DNA from: JBBRWO01 sp964388455
GTDB lineage: Bacteria; Actinomycetota; Coriobacteriia; Anaerosomatales; JAAXUF01
Assembly: GCA_964388455.1 (NCBI GenBank)
Contig: CAYMAN010000008.1
Span: forward strand, 1 to 64,000
Direction: 5' to 3'
Length of the DNA: 64,000 bases
This document shows positions 8,150 to 18,696 of the stretch, piece after piece. The translations under genes were made by a program, and so were the position numbers. The notes beneath the pieces were generated by a model that was not told the origin of the DNA, searched no databases, and worked only from the letters and a program-made list of their open reading frames with translations. Position 1 is the first letter of the stretch. Each line of letters starts with the position of its first letter.

Positions 8150-8650
8150 GTGGAACTGCTCATACCTAAGATGTCAGAACTGATACCGGCAGCGGTATCG
8201 TTCCTGATCATCCTGCTCATCGCCATGAAGTTCGTATGGCCCCCCATCACCAATATGCTCGACGAGCGCGCGGTCAACATCCGCGAGTCGTTGGAGCGCG
8301 CCGAGGCCGCAAAGGTCGAAGCGGAGCGGTTGTTGGAGGAGTATCGCAACACGATGGCGGAGGCCCGCAAAGAGGCCGGCACCATCCTGCAGCAGGCCAA
8401 GCAGGCTGCTGAGACGACCCGCTCCGAGGCTTCGGCCAAGGCGCAGGTCGAGTACGACGCCTTGCTCGTTAAGGCCCGCGAGGCGATCGAAGGCGAGAAG
8501 CGTGCTGCCATCGCCGAGCTGCAGCAGTCCGTTGCGGATCTATCCGTCGCAGTGGCTGGAAAGCTCATCGGTGCCGAGCTCAGCAAGGACGATCACCTCA
8601 AGGTGATCGAGAAGTACGTGAGTGAGGCAGGGAGCCTCAATGCGAACTAG
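8150..8650 (+). CDS. atpF: ATP synthase F0 subunit b
   Basis: Peripheral-stalk subunit of 166 residues: one N-terminal membrane helix (about 10-28, ending KFVWPPI) followed by a long charged, alanine- and glutamate-rich coiled coil that reaches F1 and binds subunit delta. The sequence after the helix, ML-DER, is characteristic. The start is GTG 8150 with GGAGG upstream. Its last 11 nt overlap the start of atpH, so translation of the two is probably coupled. Confidence 0.95.
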   Translation: MELLIPKMSELIPAAVSFLIILLIAMKFVWPPITNMLDERAVNIRESLERAEAAKVEAERLLEEYRNTMAEARKEAGTILQQAKQAAETTRSEASAKAQVEYDALLVKAREAIEGEKRAAIAELQQSVADLSVAVAGKLIGAELSKDDHLKVIEKYVSEAGSLNAN

Positions 8651-9209
8651 CAGGACACTTGCGAAGCAGATCGTCGCCACCTACGCCAGCGTGCTCTACG
8701 ACGCTGCGGCAGACGGCGACGCTGTTGACGACGTGTACTCGCAGCTCGACGCGGCGGTGCGGCTCGTCCGCAGCCATGCGCCCCTGCGTGACGCGATGCT
8801 CGACGAGACGGTCTCGGGAGCAGTTCGTTCCGGCCAGGCCAAGAAGGTGTTCGCGGGGCTGAATCCGGCCCTCGTGGAGACTCTTGCCGTCATGGCGGAT
8901 CGTGGAGAGTTCGCGTTGCTGTCGAGTCTCCTTGAGGCGTACAACAGCACCGCCGAGGAGAGGCGTGGCATCGTCGCGGTCGACGTGACCACCGCCGTCG
9001 CACTCTCCGACGCACTTCGCGAGTCGATCAGCAACAAGCTCGCCGCAGATCTGGGCAAGGGTGTCGTCCTTCGCGAGAAGGTCGACCCCGCCATCATCGG
9101 CGGCATCGTCTTTAGTGCCCACGGGCAGAGGGTCGACGCGAGCATCGCGTCGCAGCTCGAGAACGCCCGTATGGTGCTCTCGACCGCACATACTGGAGGT
9201 GAAGCGTAA
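8640..9209 (+). CDS. atpH: ATP synthase F1 subunit delta
   Basis: Connects the peripheral stalk to the top of the alpha3-beta3 head. It is 189 residues from ATG 8640, with the helical N-terminal domain (ATYASVLYDAA at the start) and the C-terminal signature GGIVFSAHGQRVDASIASQL. I chose ATG 8640 because AGGCAGGGAG stands just upstream; a further start six codons earlier in the same frame has less support and no added conserved sequence. It overlaps atpF by 11 nt, and its stop is immediately followed by the ATG of atpA. Confidence 0.94.
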   Translation: MRTSRTLAKQIVATYASVLYDAAADGDAVDDVYSQLDAAVRLVRSHAPLRDAMLDETVSGAVRSGQAKKVFAGLNPALVETLAVMADRGEFALLSSLLEAYNSTAEERRGIVAVDVTTAVALSDALRESISNKLAADLGKGVVLREKVDPAIIGGIVFSAHGQRVDASIASQLENARMVLSTAHTGGEA

Positions 9210-10781
<1,572 letters not shown>

Positions 10782-10791
10782 GGGCGTATAG

Positions 10792-11688
10792 ATGGCGACT
10801 CTACGCGACATCAAGAACCGAATCGGGAGCGTCCAGTCGACGCGGCAGATCACGCGCACCATGGAAATGGTCGCGACTGCCAAGTTGAAGCGCGCGCAGA
10901 ACCGAATCGAGAACGCACGGCCGTACGCTCTTGCGATGGCCGAGGTGCTGGGCAACGTCGTCCGCTATGTCGGCGACATCAAGCACCCGCTGCTCGAGGT
11001 CCGCGAAGAGCGTCGCCGTGTCGCAATCGTCTCGATCGTCTCTGATCGTGGATTCGCCGGCGCTTTCAACAGCAACATCATCCGCATGACCGAGGCCCTG
11101 CTGAACGACTACGCCGAGCAGGGCATCGAGACCGAGCTCATCACCTCGGGGAAGAAGGCAGTCGCCTACTTCCGCTACCGTGGTATCGAGCCTGTCGTCG
11201 CGATCGTGGGCAGTTCCGACAAGCCGGCGTACGCCGATGCTCGGTCGATCGCCACGCACGTCATGCGGGAGTACGAAGAGGGCACCATCGACGCGGTGTA
11301 CGTTCTGTTCAACCGCTTCAAGAACGTTGCCGACCAGGTCCCCGAGACGCACCAGCTTCTGCCGATCGAGCACACCATGCTCGAGCGTGCCGAGGCAGAC
11401 GTCGCGGCAAGCGGTCGCAACCTCGAGTACCTCTTCGAGCCGACCAGCACCGAGGTGCTCGCCGACCTGCTTCCGACCTACGTGGAGGCACTTATCTACC
11501 GTTCTCTGCTTGAGTCCGGAGCAGCGGAGCAGGGAGCTCGTCGTACGGCCATGAAGTCGGCCACCGACAACGCTTCCGACATGATCACCACGCTGACACG
11601 TAGTTACAACCGTGCCCGCCAGGATGCGATCTCAACGGAGATCGCCGAGATCGTCGGCGGTGCTGCGGCGCAGGAGGACCAGGGTTAG
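10792..11688 (+). CDS. atpG: ATP synthase F1 subunit gamma
   Basis: Central rotor shaft, 298 residues. The N-terminal helix (RIGSVQSTRQITRTMEMVA) and C-terminal helix (ATDNASDMITTLTRSYN...R) form the coiled coil inside the head, and SDRGFAGAFN marks the Rossmann-like middle domain. The start lies 10 nt after atpA, with a weak AGGGG site. Its stop is followed directly by a possible start of atpD. Confidence 0.97.
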   Translation: MATLRDIKNRIGSVQSTRQITRTMEMVATAKLKRAQNRIENARPYALAMAEVLGNVVRYVGDIKHPLLEVREERRRVAIVSIVSDRGFAGAFNSNIIRMTEALLNDYAEQGIETELITSGKKAVAYFRYRGIEPVVAIVGSSDKPAYADARSIATHVMREYEEGTIDAVYVLFNRFKNVADQVPETHQLLPIEHTMLERAEADVAASGRNLEYLFEPTSTEVLADLLPTYVEALIYRSLLESGAAEQGARRTAMKSATDNASDMITTLTRSYNRARQDAISTEIAEIVGGAAAQEDQG

Positions 11689-13116
11689 ATGACAGCTACA
11701 GAGAAGGATTCCGCTATGAACGTTGGACGCATCATTCGCGTCGTCGGTCCGGTCATCGACGTCGAATTCCCGGCGGATTCGATGCCCGCGATCTACAACG
11801 CGCTGACGATCGACGGTACGACGGAGATGGGCGAGATCCATCTTCTGCTCGAGGTCGAGCAGCACCTCGAGGGCGGTGTGGTCCGCACGGTCGCCATGGA
11901 CTCCACCGACGGCGTCACTCGTGGCATGGAGGTCGTCGACACCGGCGCCGCCATGCAGATGCCCGTTGGTCCCGAGACGCTCGGCCACATCTGGTCGGTC
12001 ACGGGCAAGTGCATCGACGGTGAGACGGTCGAGGTCAAGCAGACCTACCCGATCCACCGCAAGGCCCCGAGCTACGACGAGCTCGAGCCTAAGACTGAGA
12101 TCTTCGAGACGGGCATCAAGGTCGTCGACCTGCTTGAGCCCTACATCAAGGGTGGTAAGACCGGCCTCTTCGGCGGTGCAGGCGTCGGCAAGACGGTCAT
12201 CATCATGGAGCTCATCAACAACCTGGCGATGGGCCACGGCGGCACCTCAGTCTTCTGCGGTGTTGGCGAGCGTACCCGTGAAGGTACCGACCTCTGGCTT
12301 GAGATGAAGGAATCGGGCGTCATCGAGAAGACCGTGCTCGTCTACGGTCAGATGAACGAGCCCCCCGGAGCGCGTCTGCGCGTCGGTCTGGCCGGCCTGA
12401 CGGCTGCGGAGTACTTCCGTGACCAGGGTCAGGACGTTCTCCTCTTCATCGACAACATCTTCCGCTTCACCCAGGCGGGTTCGGAAGTGTCGGCGCTTCT
12501 CGGCCGCATGCCTTCCGCCGCCGGTTACCAGCCCACGCTGGCCACCGAGATGGGCGATCTGCAGGAGCGCATCACCTCGACCAAGACGGGCTCCATCACG
12601 TCGGTCCAGGCGATCTACGTTCCCGCCGACGACATCACCGACCCCGCGCCGGCCACGGCGTTCACCCACCTCGACGCCACCACCGTTCTCTCGCGTGGTA
12701 TCGCCGAGATGGGCATCTACCCGGCCGTCGACCCGCTCGAGTCCACCTCGCGCGCGCTCGATCCCGCCGTGGTAGGCGAGGAGCACTACCGCGTCGCCCT
12801 GCAGGTCCAGCGCATCCTTCAGCGCAACAAAGACCTCCAGGACATCATCGCGATCCTCGGCATGGACGAGCTCTCCGAGGAAGACAAGCTCACGGTCAAC
12901 CGTGCCCGTAAGATGCAGCAGTTCCTCTCGCAGCCGTTCTTCGTCGCCGAGCAGTTCACCGGCATGAGCGGCAAGTACGTCAAGCTCGAGGACACCATCA
13001 AGGGCTTCGACATGATCGCGCGCGGCGACTGCGACGATATCCCCGAGCAGGCGTTCCGTTACGTCGGCACCATCGAAGAGGCGCTCGCAAAGGCCGCCGA
13101 GATGGCCGCGGTCTAG
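11689..13116 (+). CDS. atpD: ATP synthase F1 subunit beta
   Basis: Catalytic subunit, 475 residues from the first ATG. The Walker A loop is GGAGVGKT, with the catalytic glutamate in GVGERTREG and the DNIFRFTQAG region following. Two starts are possible: ATG 11689, abutting the atpG stop with AGGAGGA upstream, and ATG 11716, with GAGAAGG upstream; the second begins right before the conserved NVGRIIRVVGPVID strand. I list the first because its ribosome site is stronger, but nine residues of uncertainty remain. Confidence 0.97.
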   Translation: MTATEKDSAMNVGRIIRVVGPVIDVEFPADSMPAIYNALTIDGTTEMGEIHLLLEVEQHLEGGVVRTVAMDSTDGVTRGMEVVDTGAAMQMPVGPETLGHIWSVTGKCIDGETVEVKQTYPIHRKAPSYDELEPKTEIFETGIKVVDLLEPYIKGGKTGLFGGAGVGKTVIIMELINNLAMGHGGTSVFCGVGERTREGTDLWLEMKESGVIEKTVLVYGQMNEPPGARLRVGLAGLTAAEYFRDQGQDVLLFIDNIFRFTQAGSEVSALLGRMPSAAGYQPTLATEMGDLQERITSTKTGSITSVQAIYVPADDITDPAPATAFTHLDATTVLSRGIAEMGIYPAVDPLESTSRALDPAVVGEEHYRVALQVQRILQRNKDLQDIIAILGMDELSEEDKLTVNRARKMQQFLSQPFFVAEQFTGMSGKYVKLEDTIKGFDMIARGDCDDIPEQAFRYVGTIEEALAKAAEMAAV

Positions 13117-13126
13117 GGAGACACGA

Positions 13127-13552
13127 ATGGCACGCACGCTCCTCTGCGAGATCGTCACGCCCGAGAGCATCCTCTACACCAATGAGGTGGAGATGGTGGT
13201 TGCCTCCACGCCGCAGGGCGAGGTGGGTATCCTGCCGCTCCACATGCCCATGGTCACGTGTTTGGCTCCTGGCGAGGTTCGTCTTCGCTACGGATCCAAC
13301 GCGGCGGACTGGGAGTACTTCTCGATCGCGGGCGGCTACCTGCAGGTCCACGAGGACAAGGTCATCATCCTCGCAGACGCTGCGGTACCTGTTTCGCAGA
13401 TCGACGTGACACGTGCGCGCGAGTCGAAGGCGCTCATCGAGGCTCGCATCGCCGAGCTTCCGGCCGACGCCATCGACGAGCGTGAGGAAGCTATCCGCGA
13501 CCTCGCGTGGAACGAGATTCAGCTCAAGTGTGGGGAGAAGCGCTGCGGCTAG
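13127..13552 (+). CDS. atpC: ATP synthase F1 subunit epsilon
   Basis: Rotor subunit that also inhibits ATP hydrolysis through its C-terminal helices, 141 residues. The beta-sandwich domain carries the typical ITPE-like opening (IVTPESILYTNEVEMV) and the GEVGILPLHMPMVT segment; the helical pair fills residues about 90-141. It is the last gene of the operon and is followed at 13583 by an intrinsic terminator. Confidence 0.95.
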   Translation: MARTLLCEIVTPESILYTNEVEMVVASTPQGEVGILPLHMPMVTCLAPGEVRLRYGSNAADWEYFSIAGGYLQVHEDKVIILADAAVPVSQIDVTRARESKALIEARIAELPADAIDEREEAIRDLAWNEIQLKCGEKRCG

Positions 13553-13582
13553 CGCCCTCCATTCACTACGGTTCGCAACGAC

Positions 13583-13614
13583 AGAGCGGGCTCTCCACAC
13601 GGAGGGCCCGCTCT
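13583..13614 (+). terminator. Terminator of the atp operon
   Basis: A 14-bp stem with one G-U-type mismatch (AGAGCGGGCTCTCC / GGAGGGCCCGCTCT) around the loop ACAC, followed by TCTGTA. It starts 31 nt after the atpC stop and is the expected end of the atp transcript, although the U-run is short. Confidence 0.85.
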
Positions 13615-13655
13615 TCTGTAGCCGTCCCGTTCACGCGCACACCTCGGAGGTACGG

Positions 13656-13661
13656 TATCCT
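13656..13661 (+). promoter_or_regulatory. Candidate -10 element of murA, probably leaderless
   Basis: TATCCT ends only 7 nt before the murA ATG (13669), so transcription would start at or next to the start codon. The only ribosome-site-like sequence, CGGAGG at 13645-13650, is 18 nt from the ATG, too far for normal use, which fits a leaderless mRNA. Confidence 0.5.
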
Positions 13662-13668
13662 GTCACGC

Positions 13669-14928
13669 ATGGAATCAATCACAGTCACTGGCGGCCGTCC
13701 CATCACCGGAACGGTTCACGTCGGAGGCGCCAAGAACTCGGCGCTCAAACTCATGGCAGCGTCGTTGTTGGCGCCCGGCGTGTCGCATATCACCAACGTC
13801 CCGGATATCTCCGACGTCGGCCTCATGACCAAGGTGCTCGAAGGCCTGGGCGCCGTAGTCGTACGCTCCGATCATGAGCTGTCGATCGACGCGACCGACA
13901 TCACCAGTTTCGTCGCTCCATATGAGCTGGTGGCCCAGATGCGTGCATCCATCTCCGTCCTCGGCCCGTTGGTCGCCCGTTATGGCCAGGCGCACGTGGC
14001 GATGCCCGGTGGATGCAACATCGGTTCTCGCAAGATCGACATGCACATCCGCGGGTTGGCGGAGCTTGGCGTTGTGATCGAGATGGGGCACGGTTTCCTT
14101 GACGCCTCAGTCCCGCCCGAGGGGCTCAAGGGCGCACACGTGGTGCTCGACTTCCCGAGCGTCGGTGCCACAGAGAACCTCCTCATGGCGGCGGTCGTCG
14201 CTTCAGATATCACGGTTATCGAGAATGCGGCCCGCGAGCCTGAGATCGTCGATCTCATCGAGTTCCTCAACTCCATGGGCGCGCAGATCACGGGTGCTGG
14301 CAGTTCGACACTCCAGGTCCTCGGTGTCGAGTCGCTGCATCCCACCACACACCGAGTTGTCGGTGATCGCATCGAAGCGGGCACGTTCGTCGTCGCCGGC
14401 GCGCTTGCCGGCGGACCCGTGACCGTCAGGGGATTCGATCCCATGCATCTCGAGCTCGTGCTCTTGAAGCTGCGCCAAGCTGGATGCGACATCGAGCTTC
14501 TTGCCGATGGTGTCACTATCCGGCGCACCAAGGCCGTTCGCCCTGTGGACATCCAGACCCTCCCGCACCCCGGATTCCCAACCGACATGCAGGCGCAGTT
14601 CATGGCCTTGATGTCGATCGCCGAGGGCAACAGCATCATCAGCGAGAACGTCTTCGAGAATCGCTTCATGTTCGCCGGCGAACTTGCCCGCATGGGCGCC
14701 GACATCCGCATAGAAGGTCACCATGCGTTGGTCAAAGGCGTCACGGGGCTCTCCGGAGCGCCGGTACGCAGCACCGACCTGCGCGGTGGGGCCGCGCTTG
14801 TCATCGCCGCACTCGTCGCCGAGGACGACACCCGTATCGGGGACATCTACCACATCGATCGCGGCTACGAGTCCTTTGTCGAGAAGCTACGGTCGCTTGG
14901 GGCCGATATCGTTCGCTCGGATTCGTGA
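13669..14928 (+). CDS. murA: UDP-N-acetylglucosamine 1-carboxyvinyltransferase
   Basis: First committed enzyme of peptidoglycan synthesis: adds enolpyruvate from PEP to UDP-GlcNAc in the cytoplasm. It is 419 residues with the two-domain inside-out barrel fold; the substrate motif GGAKNSALK lies at the N terminus, and the catalytic cysteine is present in MPGGCNIGSRKID, so the usual fosfomycin target residue is retained. I chose ATG 13669 because the open frame further upstream shows no conserved sequence and runs through the terminator. It stands after the atp operon, as in many Gram-positives. Confidence 0.96.
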   Translation: MESITVTGGRPITGTVHVGGAKNSALKLMAASLLAPGVSHITNVPDISDVGLMTKVLEGLGAVVVRSDHELSIDATDITSFVAPYELVAQMRASISVLGPLVARYGQAHVAMPGGCNIGSRKIDMHIRGLAELGVVIEMGHGFLDASVPPEGLKGAHVVLDFPSVGATENLLMAAVVASDITVIENAAREPEIVDLIEFLNSMGAQITGAGSSTLQVLGVESLHPTTHRVVGDRIEAGTFVVAGALAGGPVTVRGFDPMHLELVLLKLRQAGCDIELLADGVTIRRTKAVRPVDIQTLPHPGFPTDMQAQFMALMSIAEGNSIISENVFENRFMFAGELARMGADIRIEGHHALVKGVTGLSGAPVRSTDLRGGAALVIAALVAEDDTRIGDIYHIDRGYESFVEKLRSLGADIVRSDS

Positions 14929-14969
14929 CCTGCCCCGATCGTATCCGCGTCCCACTGAAGGAGACCATC

Positions 14970-15392
14970 ATGCTCGACCGCGCTGCTATCGAAGCGATCA
15001 TTCCGCACCGTCACCCGTTCCTTCTGGTGGACCGGGTGCTCGAACTCGAGACCGGTGTCTCGGCGGTGGGGGAGCTCGACGTCACCTCTGAGGCGTTCTG
15101 GGTACCTGGGCATTTTCCGGAGTACGCGGTTATGCCGGGTGTGCTGATAGTCGAGGCGCTGGCGCAGTGCGGTGCGGTCGCGTTGCTCTCACTCGAGGAG
15201 AACCAGGGCAGACTCGCGTTCTTCGGCGGGATCGACAAGGTGCGCTTCAAGAGGCAGGTCGTGCCGGGCGAGACGCTGCGCCTCGAGTGTCGAATCACCA
15301 AGATGCGCGGTCCCATCGGGTTCGGTGAGGCGAAGGCCTCCGTCAACGGCGAACTCGTATGCTCGGGCGACCTCATGTTTGCGATAAAATAG
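14970..15392 (+). CDS. fabZ: 3-hydroxyacyl-[acyl carrier protein] dehydratase
   Basis: Dehydrates beta-hydroxyacyl-ACP to trans-2-enoyl-ACP in fatty-acid elongation. The 140-residue hot-dog-fold protein has the catalytic histidine in HRHPFLLVDRV and the catalytic glutamate in the helix MPGVLIVEALAQ, preceded by GHFPEYAV. ATG 14970 is preceded by GAAGGAGA; the open frame continues upstream but overlaps murA and is not conserved. Together with murA it closes the housekeeping block before the sugar-nucleotide genes. Confidence 0.96.
   Translation: MLDRAAIEAIIPHRHPFLLVDRVLELETGVSAVGELDVTSEAFWVPGHFPEYAVMPGVLIVEALAQCGAVALLSLEENQGRLAFFGGIDKVRFKRQVVPGETLRLECRITKMRGPIGFGEAKASVNGELVCSGDLMFAIK
15385..15390 (+). 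promoter_or_regulatory. Candidate -10 element (TAAAAT) of the wbpA-B-D-E genes
   Basis: TAAAAT lies inside the last codons of fabZ, 28 nt before the GTG start of the next gene. No convincing -35 element is visible. It would separate the sugar-nucleotide genes from the fatty-acid gene before them. Confidence 0.4.
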
Positions 15393-15417
15393 CTGGGTTG
15401 TACGCGAGGAAGTCACC

Positions 15418-16764
15418 GTGGGCGGCATCCCGCTCACGGTAGCCAACGGAAGTGGAGCGGTTCTCAGTATGGGCATCGAACAGCGTTTACAGGATGGAAG
15501 CGCCGTCTTTGGCGTTGTCGGTCTCGGATACGTGGGTCTGCCGCTCGCCGTCGAGATGGCGAAGGCCGGCCATCGCGTTGTCGGACTCGAGGTCTCTGAA
15601 GGCAAGACCACCGAGGTCAACGCGGGCCGCAGCTACATTCCAGACGTCCCCACAGAGGAACTCGCCGAGCTTGTCTCGGCGGGACTCATCTCCGCCACCA
15701 CTGACTTTTCGCGTGCGGGGGAGTGCGACGCGATCGCCATCTGCGTCCCCACGCCGCTCGACGAGATGAAGGAGCCCGACACCAGTTTCATGGAGTCGGC
15801 AGCCCGCATGATCACGCCGTACCTGCACCCCGACATGCTCATCACGCTTGAGTCCACGACGTACCCGGGCACCACTGAGGAGATCGTGCAGCCCATCCTC
15901 GAGGCGAACGGCCTCAAGGTCGGCACCGACCTCTTCCTCGCGTTCTCGCCTGAGCGCGTCGATCCCGGCAACCCGGTCTACCAGACCTTCAACACTCCCA
16001 AGGTCGTCGGTGGCGTCACCAAGGACTGCACCACGGTCGCCGTGGCGTTCTACCAGCGCTTCATCGAGACCATCGTGCCGGTCTCCTCGACGCGCGCCGC
16101 CGAGATGACCAAGCTGCTCGAGAACATCTTCCGTTGCGTCAACATCGCTCTCATGAACGAGCTCCTGCTGGTCAGCGAGCGCATGGGCATCAACATCTGG
16201 GAGGTCGTCGACGCGGCCAAGACCAAGCCGTTCGGCTTCATGCCCTTCTACCCGGGTCCCGGTCTCGGCGGTCACTGCATCCCGATCGACCCCTTCTACC
16301 TCTCGTGGAAGGCGCGTCAGTTCGACATGCACACCGAGTTCATCGAGCTCGCCGGCAAGACCAACGAGGCTATGCCGTACTACGTGGTCCAGCGCCTCAT
16401 GAACGCGCTCAACACACATCGCAAGGCGCTCGCCGGTAGCCGCATCCTGATGCTCGGCGTCGCCTACAAGGCAAACATCGACGACATGCGCGAGTCCCCG
16501 GCCATCAAGATCGCCGAGCTCCTCGCCGACAAGCACGCCGACGTCGTGTTCCACGACCCCTACGTAGCAGAGTTCTCGGCAGGCGGGAGGAGCTTCCCGT
16601 CAGTCGAGCTCACCGCCGAGGAACTCGCTGCAGCCGACGCGGTCCTCGTCGTCACCGATCACACCAACGTCGACTACCACCTCGTGGTTCGCTCGGCGAA
16701 GCTGATCCTCGACACACGCAATGCTCTGAAGGCGTTCGACGACAACAAGGTGGTGCGTCTCTAG
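15418..16764 (+). CDS. wbpA: UDP-N-acetyl-D-glucosamine 6-dehydrogenase (WbpA-like)
   Basis: NAD-dependent four-electron oxidation of C6 of UDP-GlcNAc to give UDP-GlcNAcA. The N-terminal Rossmann motif is GVVGLGYVGLPLA, the catalytic cysteine is in PGLGGHCIPIDPFYLSW, and the C-terminal UDP-binding domain (GVAYKANIDDMRESPA) is complete. Two starts are plausible: GTG 15418 with a good GAGGAAG site (448 residues), and ATG 15469, where the homologous part begins (431 residues). The identity as WbpA rather than UDP-ManNAc dehydrogenase (WecC) rests on the next three genes, which form the matching pathway. The downstream gene follows with no gap. Confidence 0.88.
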   Translation: MGGIPLTVANGSGAVLSMGIEQRLQDGSAVFGVVGLGYVGLPLAVEMAKAGHRVVGLEVSEGKTTEVNAGRSYIPDVPTEELAELVSAGLISATTDFSRAGECDAIAICVPTPLDEMKEPDTSFMESAARMITPYLHPDMLITLESTTYPGTTEEIVQPILEANGLKVGTDLFLAFSPERVDPGNPVYQTFNTPKVVGGVTKDCTTVAVAFYQRFIETIVPVSSTRAAEMTKLLENIFRCVNIALMNELLLVSERMGINIWEVVDAAKTKPFGFMPFYPGPGLGGHCIPIDPFYLSWKARQFDMHTEFIELAGKTNEAMPYYVVQRLMNALNTHRKALAGSRILMLGVAYKANIDDMRESPAIKIAELLADKHADVVFHDPYVAEFSAGGRSFPSVELTAEELAAADAVLVVTDHTNVDYHLVVRSAKLILDTRNALKAFDDNKVVRL

Positions 16765-17793
16765 ATGGCGAAGCCTGTCCGTATCGGCGTGGTGGGCTTT
16801 GGATACTGGGGCCCCAACCTCGTTCGCAATCTCGACAAGCTCGCCGACGCCCAGATCGTCGCTGCCTGCGACCTGTCGCAGGCCAACCTGGACAAGCTCT
16901 CGGGACTCTACCCGTACGTCGAGACGACGACCGACCTCGACGAGCTCCTGTCCGAGAAGTACTCGCTGGATGCGGTAGTCGTCGCGACCTCGGCGCCGAG
17001 TCATTACGCGATCGCCAAGCGCGTCCTCGAGGCGGGCAAGCACTGCTACGTCGAGAAGCCACTGACGCTCAAGAGTGCCGATTCCGAGGAGCTCGTACGG
17101 CTGGCGGATTCCAAGGGACTCGTGCTGTTCGTCGGCCACCTGATGGAGTATCACTCAGCGATCAACTGGATCAAGGAGTACGTGGCCTCGGGTGACCTCG
17201 GCGACGTGCTTTACGTCTACATGCAGCGCCTGAACCTTGGCAAGGTCCGCACCGAGGAGAACGCCTTCTGGTCGCTGGCTCCCCACGACGTCTCGATCGC
17301 GCTCTACGTGCTGGGCGAGTCGCCGGATTACGTGTCGGCCACGGGCGCGTCGTACGTGACGCCGGGCGTGCAGGACACCGTCTTCGCCAACCTGCATTTC
17401 CCCAGCGGCAAGATGGCCAACATCCACGTGAGCTGGCTCGACCCGCATAAGATGCGCAAGTTCACTGTGGTCGGCACCAAGAAGATGCTCGTCTTCGACG
17501 ACATGGAGGCTACCGAGAAGATCGCCATCTACGACCGCGGCGTCGGTGCACCCGACGATGCGATGTCGTATGGCGAGGACCTCACCCTGCGCTTTGGCGA
17601 CATCACGATGCCGTGGGTCCCGCTCAAGGAGCCGCTCTCCATCGAGGTCCAGCACTTCCTCGACTGCTGCGACACCGGCGCCACCCCGCGCAGCGATGGC
17701 CGAGACGGACTGCGCGTGGTCCGAGTGCTCGAGGCTGTCGGAGAGTCGATGGCCGCAGGTGGCGCACCGGTGAACACGAGCGTGGAGGTCTAG
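16765..17793 (+). CDS. wbpB: UDP-N-acetyl-glucosaminuronate 3-dehydrogenase (WbpB/WlbA-like, Gfo/Idh/MocA family)
   Basis: Oxidises C3 of UDP-GlcNAcA, creating the keto group that the aminotransferase then uses. The 342-residue protein has the N-terminal NAD motif GVVGFGYWGPNLVRN, and the EKPLTLKSADSEELV segment with the family's conserved EKP lysine; the catalytic region follows with EENAFWSLAPHDVSI. It starts immediately after the wbpA stop and ends just before wbpD. In characterised systems this enzyme recycles its own NADH with 2-oxoglutarate; that cannot be judged from sequence alone. Other Gfo/Idh/MocA activities are possible, but the neighbours make this one most likely. Confidence 0.87.
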   Translation: MAKPVRIGVVGFGYWGPNLVRNLDKLADAQIVAACDLSQANLDKLSGLYPYVETTTDLDELLSEKYSLDAVVVATSAPSHYAIAKRVLEAGKHCYVEKPLTLKSADSEELVRLADSKGLVLFVGHLMEYHSAINWIKEYVASGDLGDVLYVYMQRLNLGKVRTEENAFWSLAPHDVSIALYVLGESPDYVSATGASYVTPGVQDTVFANLHFPSGKMANIHVSWLDPHKMRKFTVVGTKKMLVFDDMEATEKIAIYDRGVGAPDDAMSYGEDLTLRFGDITMPWVPLKEPLSIEVQHFLDCCDTGATPRSDGRDGLRVVRVLEAVGESMAAGGAPVNTSVEV

Positions 17794-17795
17794 CT

Positions 17796-18596
17796 ATGAG
17801 TGCGTACATTCATCCCACGGCCCTGGTGAACCCTGAGTTCGTCCCCGCGCCGTTCACGGTCATCGATGAAGGCGTCGCCATCTTCAAGGGCGTCACCATC
17901 GGCTCCTTTGTGCACGTGCATGCCGGCGCGAAGCTGCATGAGAACGTCACCATCGGCGATCACGTCACCATCCGCGAGGGCGCTGAGCTCCACGAGGGTG
18001 CGGTCGTCTCGAACTTCGCGATCGTGGGCAAGCGGCCCAAGCTGGGCGCGAACTCCACCGCCAAGGGCGGGGAGCTGCCGGGTGCGGTCATCGGCGCAGG
18101 TACTTCGATCGGCAGCCACACCGTGATCATGGCCGGCACGACCATCGGCGAGAACTGCATCGTCGGCGACAACGCGGGCATCCGCGAGCGCTGTGTGATC
18201 GGCGACAACGTCGTCGTGGGCCGCAGCGTCACGGTCGAGAACGACACCACCATCGGCAGCCGCACCAAGATCCAGAGCGGCGCCTACATCACCGCCTACG
18301 TGACGCTGGAGGAGGATGTCTTCATCGCCCCCATGGTCGTCACCACCAACGACAACTACATGGGTCGCACCGAGAAGCGCTTCGCCGAGCTCAAGGGCTG
18401 CACGGTTCGCCGAGGAGCCCGCGTCGGCGGCGGCAGTCACATCCTCCCGGGTATCGAGATCGGCGAGGAGGCGTTCATCGCCACCGGCTCGGTCGTCACG
18501 CGCGACGTGCCCGCCAAGATGCTGGTTCTCGGCGTACCCGCAAAACCGGTCCGCGAGGTCTCAAGCGAGGAATTGCTCGAGAACCAGAAGCGGTAA
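17796..18596 (+). CDS. wbpD: UDP-3-amino-GlcNAcA N-acetyltransferase (WbpD/WlbB-like)
   Basis: Left-handed beta-helix acetyltransferase expected to acetylate the 3-amino group and finish UDP-2,3-diacetamido-2,3-dideoxy-glucuronic acid. Of 266 residues, nearly all are hexapeptide repeats of the form [I/V]-G-x-x-[S/T/V]-x; the C-terminal segment LVLGVPAKPVREV is typical of sugar acetyltransferases. At 266 residues it is longer than the approximately 190-residue WbpD of Pseudomonas, having extra coils in front. ATG 17796 follows GGAGGTCTAGCT, which contains the wbpB stop. The acceptor is inferred from the neighbours. Confidence 0.82.
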   Translation: MSAYIHPTALVNPEFVPAPFTVIDEGVAIFKGVTIGSFVHVHAGAKLHENVTIGDHVTIREGAELHEGAVVSNFAIVGKRPKLGANSTAKGGELPGAVIGAGTSIGSHTVIMAGTTIGENCIVGDNAGIRERCVIGDNVVVGRSVTVENDTTIGSRTKIQSGAYITAYVTLEEDVFIAPMVVTTNDNYMGRTEKRFAELKGCTVRRGARVGGGSHILPGIEIGEEAFIATGSVVTRDVPAKMLVLGVPAKPVREVSSEELLENQKR

Positions 18597-18696
18597 CGAG
18601 TTCATCACGAGACGGCGGGCCTGCGGGCTCGTCGTTCACACTATGCCTTGAACCTGAGTAACCGCGCGAAAGCGCCTAACACTAGGAGCCGACGAC

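Noticed and set aside
15487..16554. 355-codon minus-strand frame over wbpA
   Set aside because: Shadow of a strongly conserved dehydrogenase; no ribosome site or conserved motif.
18597..18696. Terminator or regulatory element between wbpD and wbpE
   Set aside because: GC-rich stretches are present but do not form a convincing stem with a T-run, and the four enzymes need each other, so read-through is expected.
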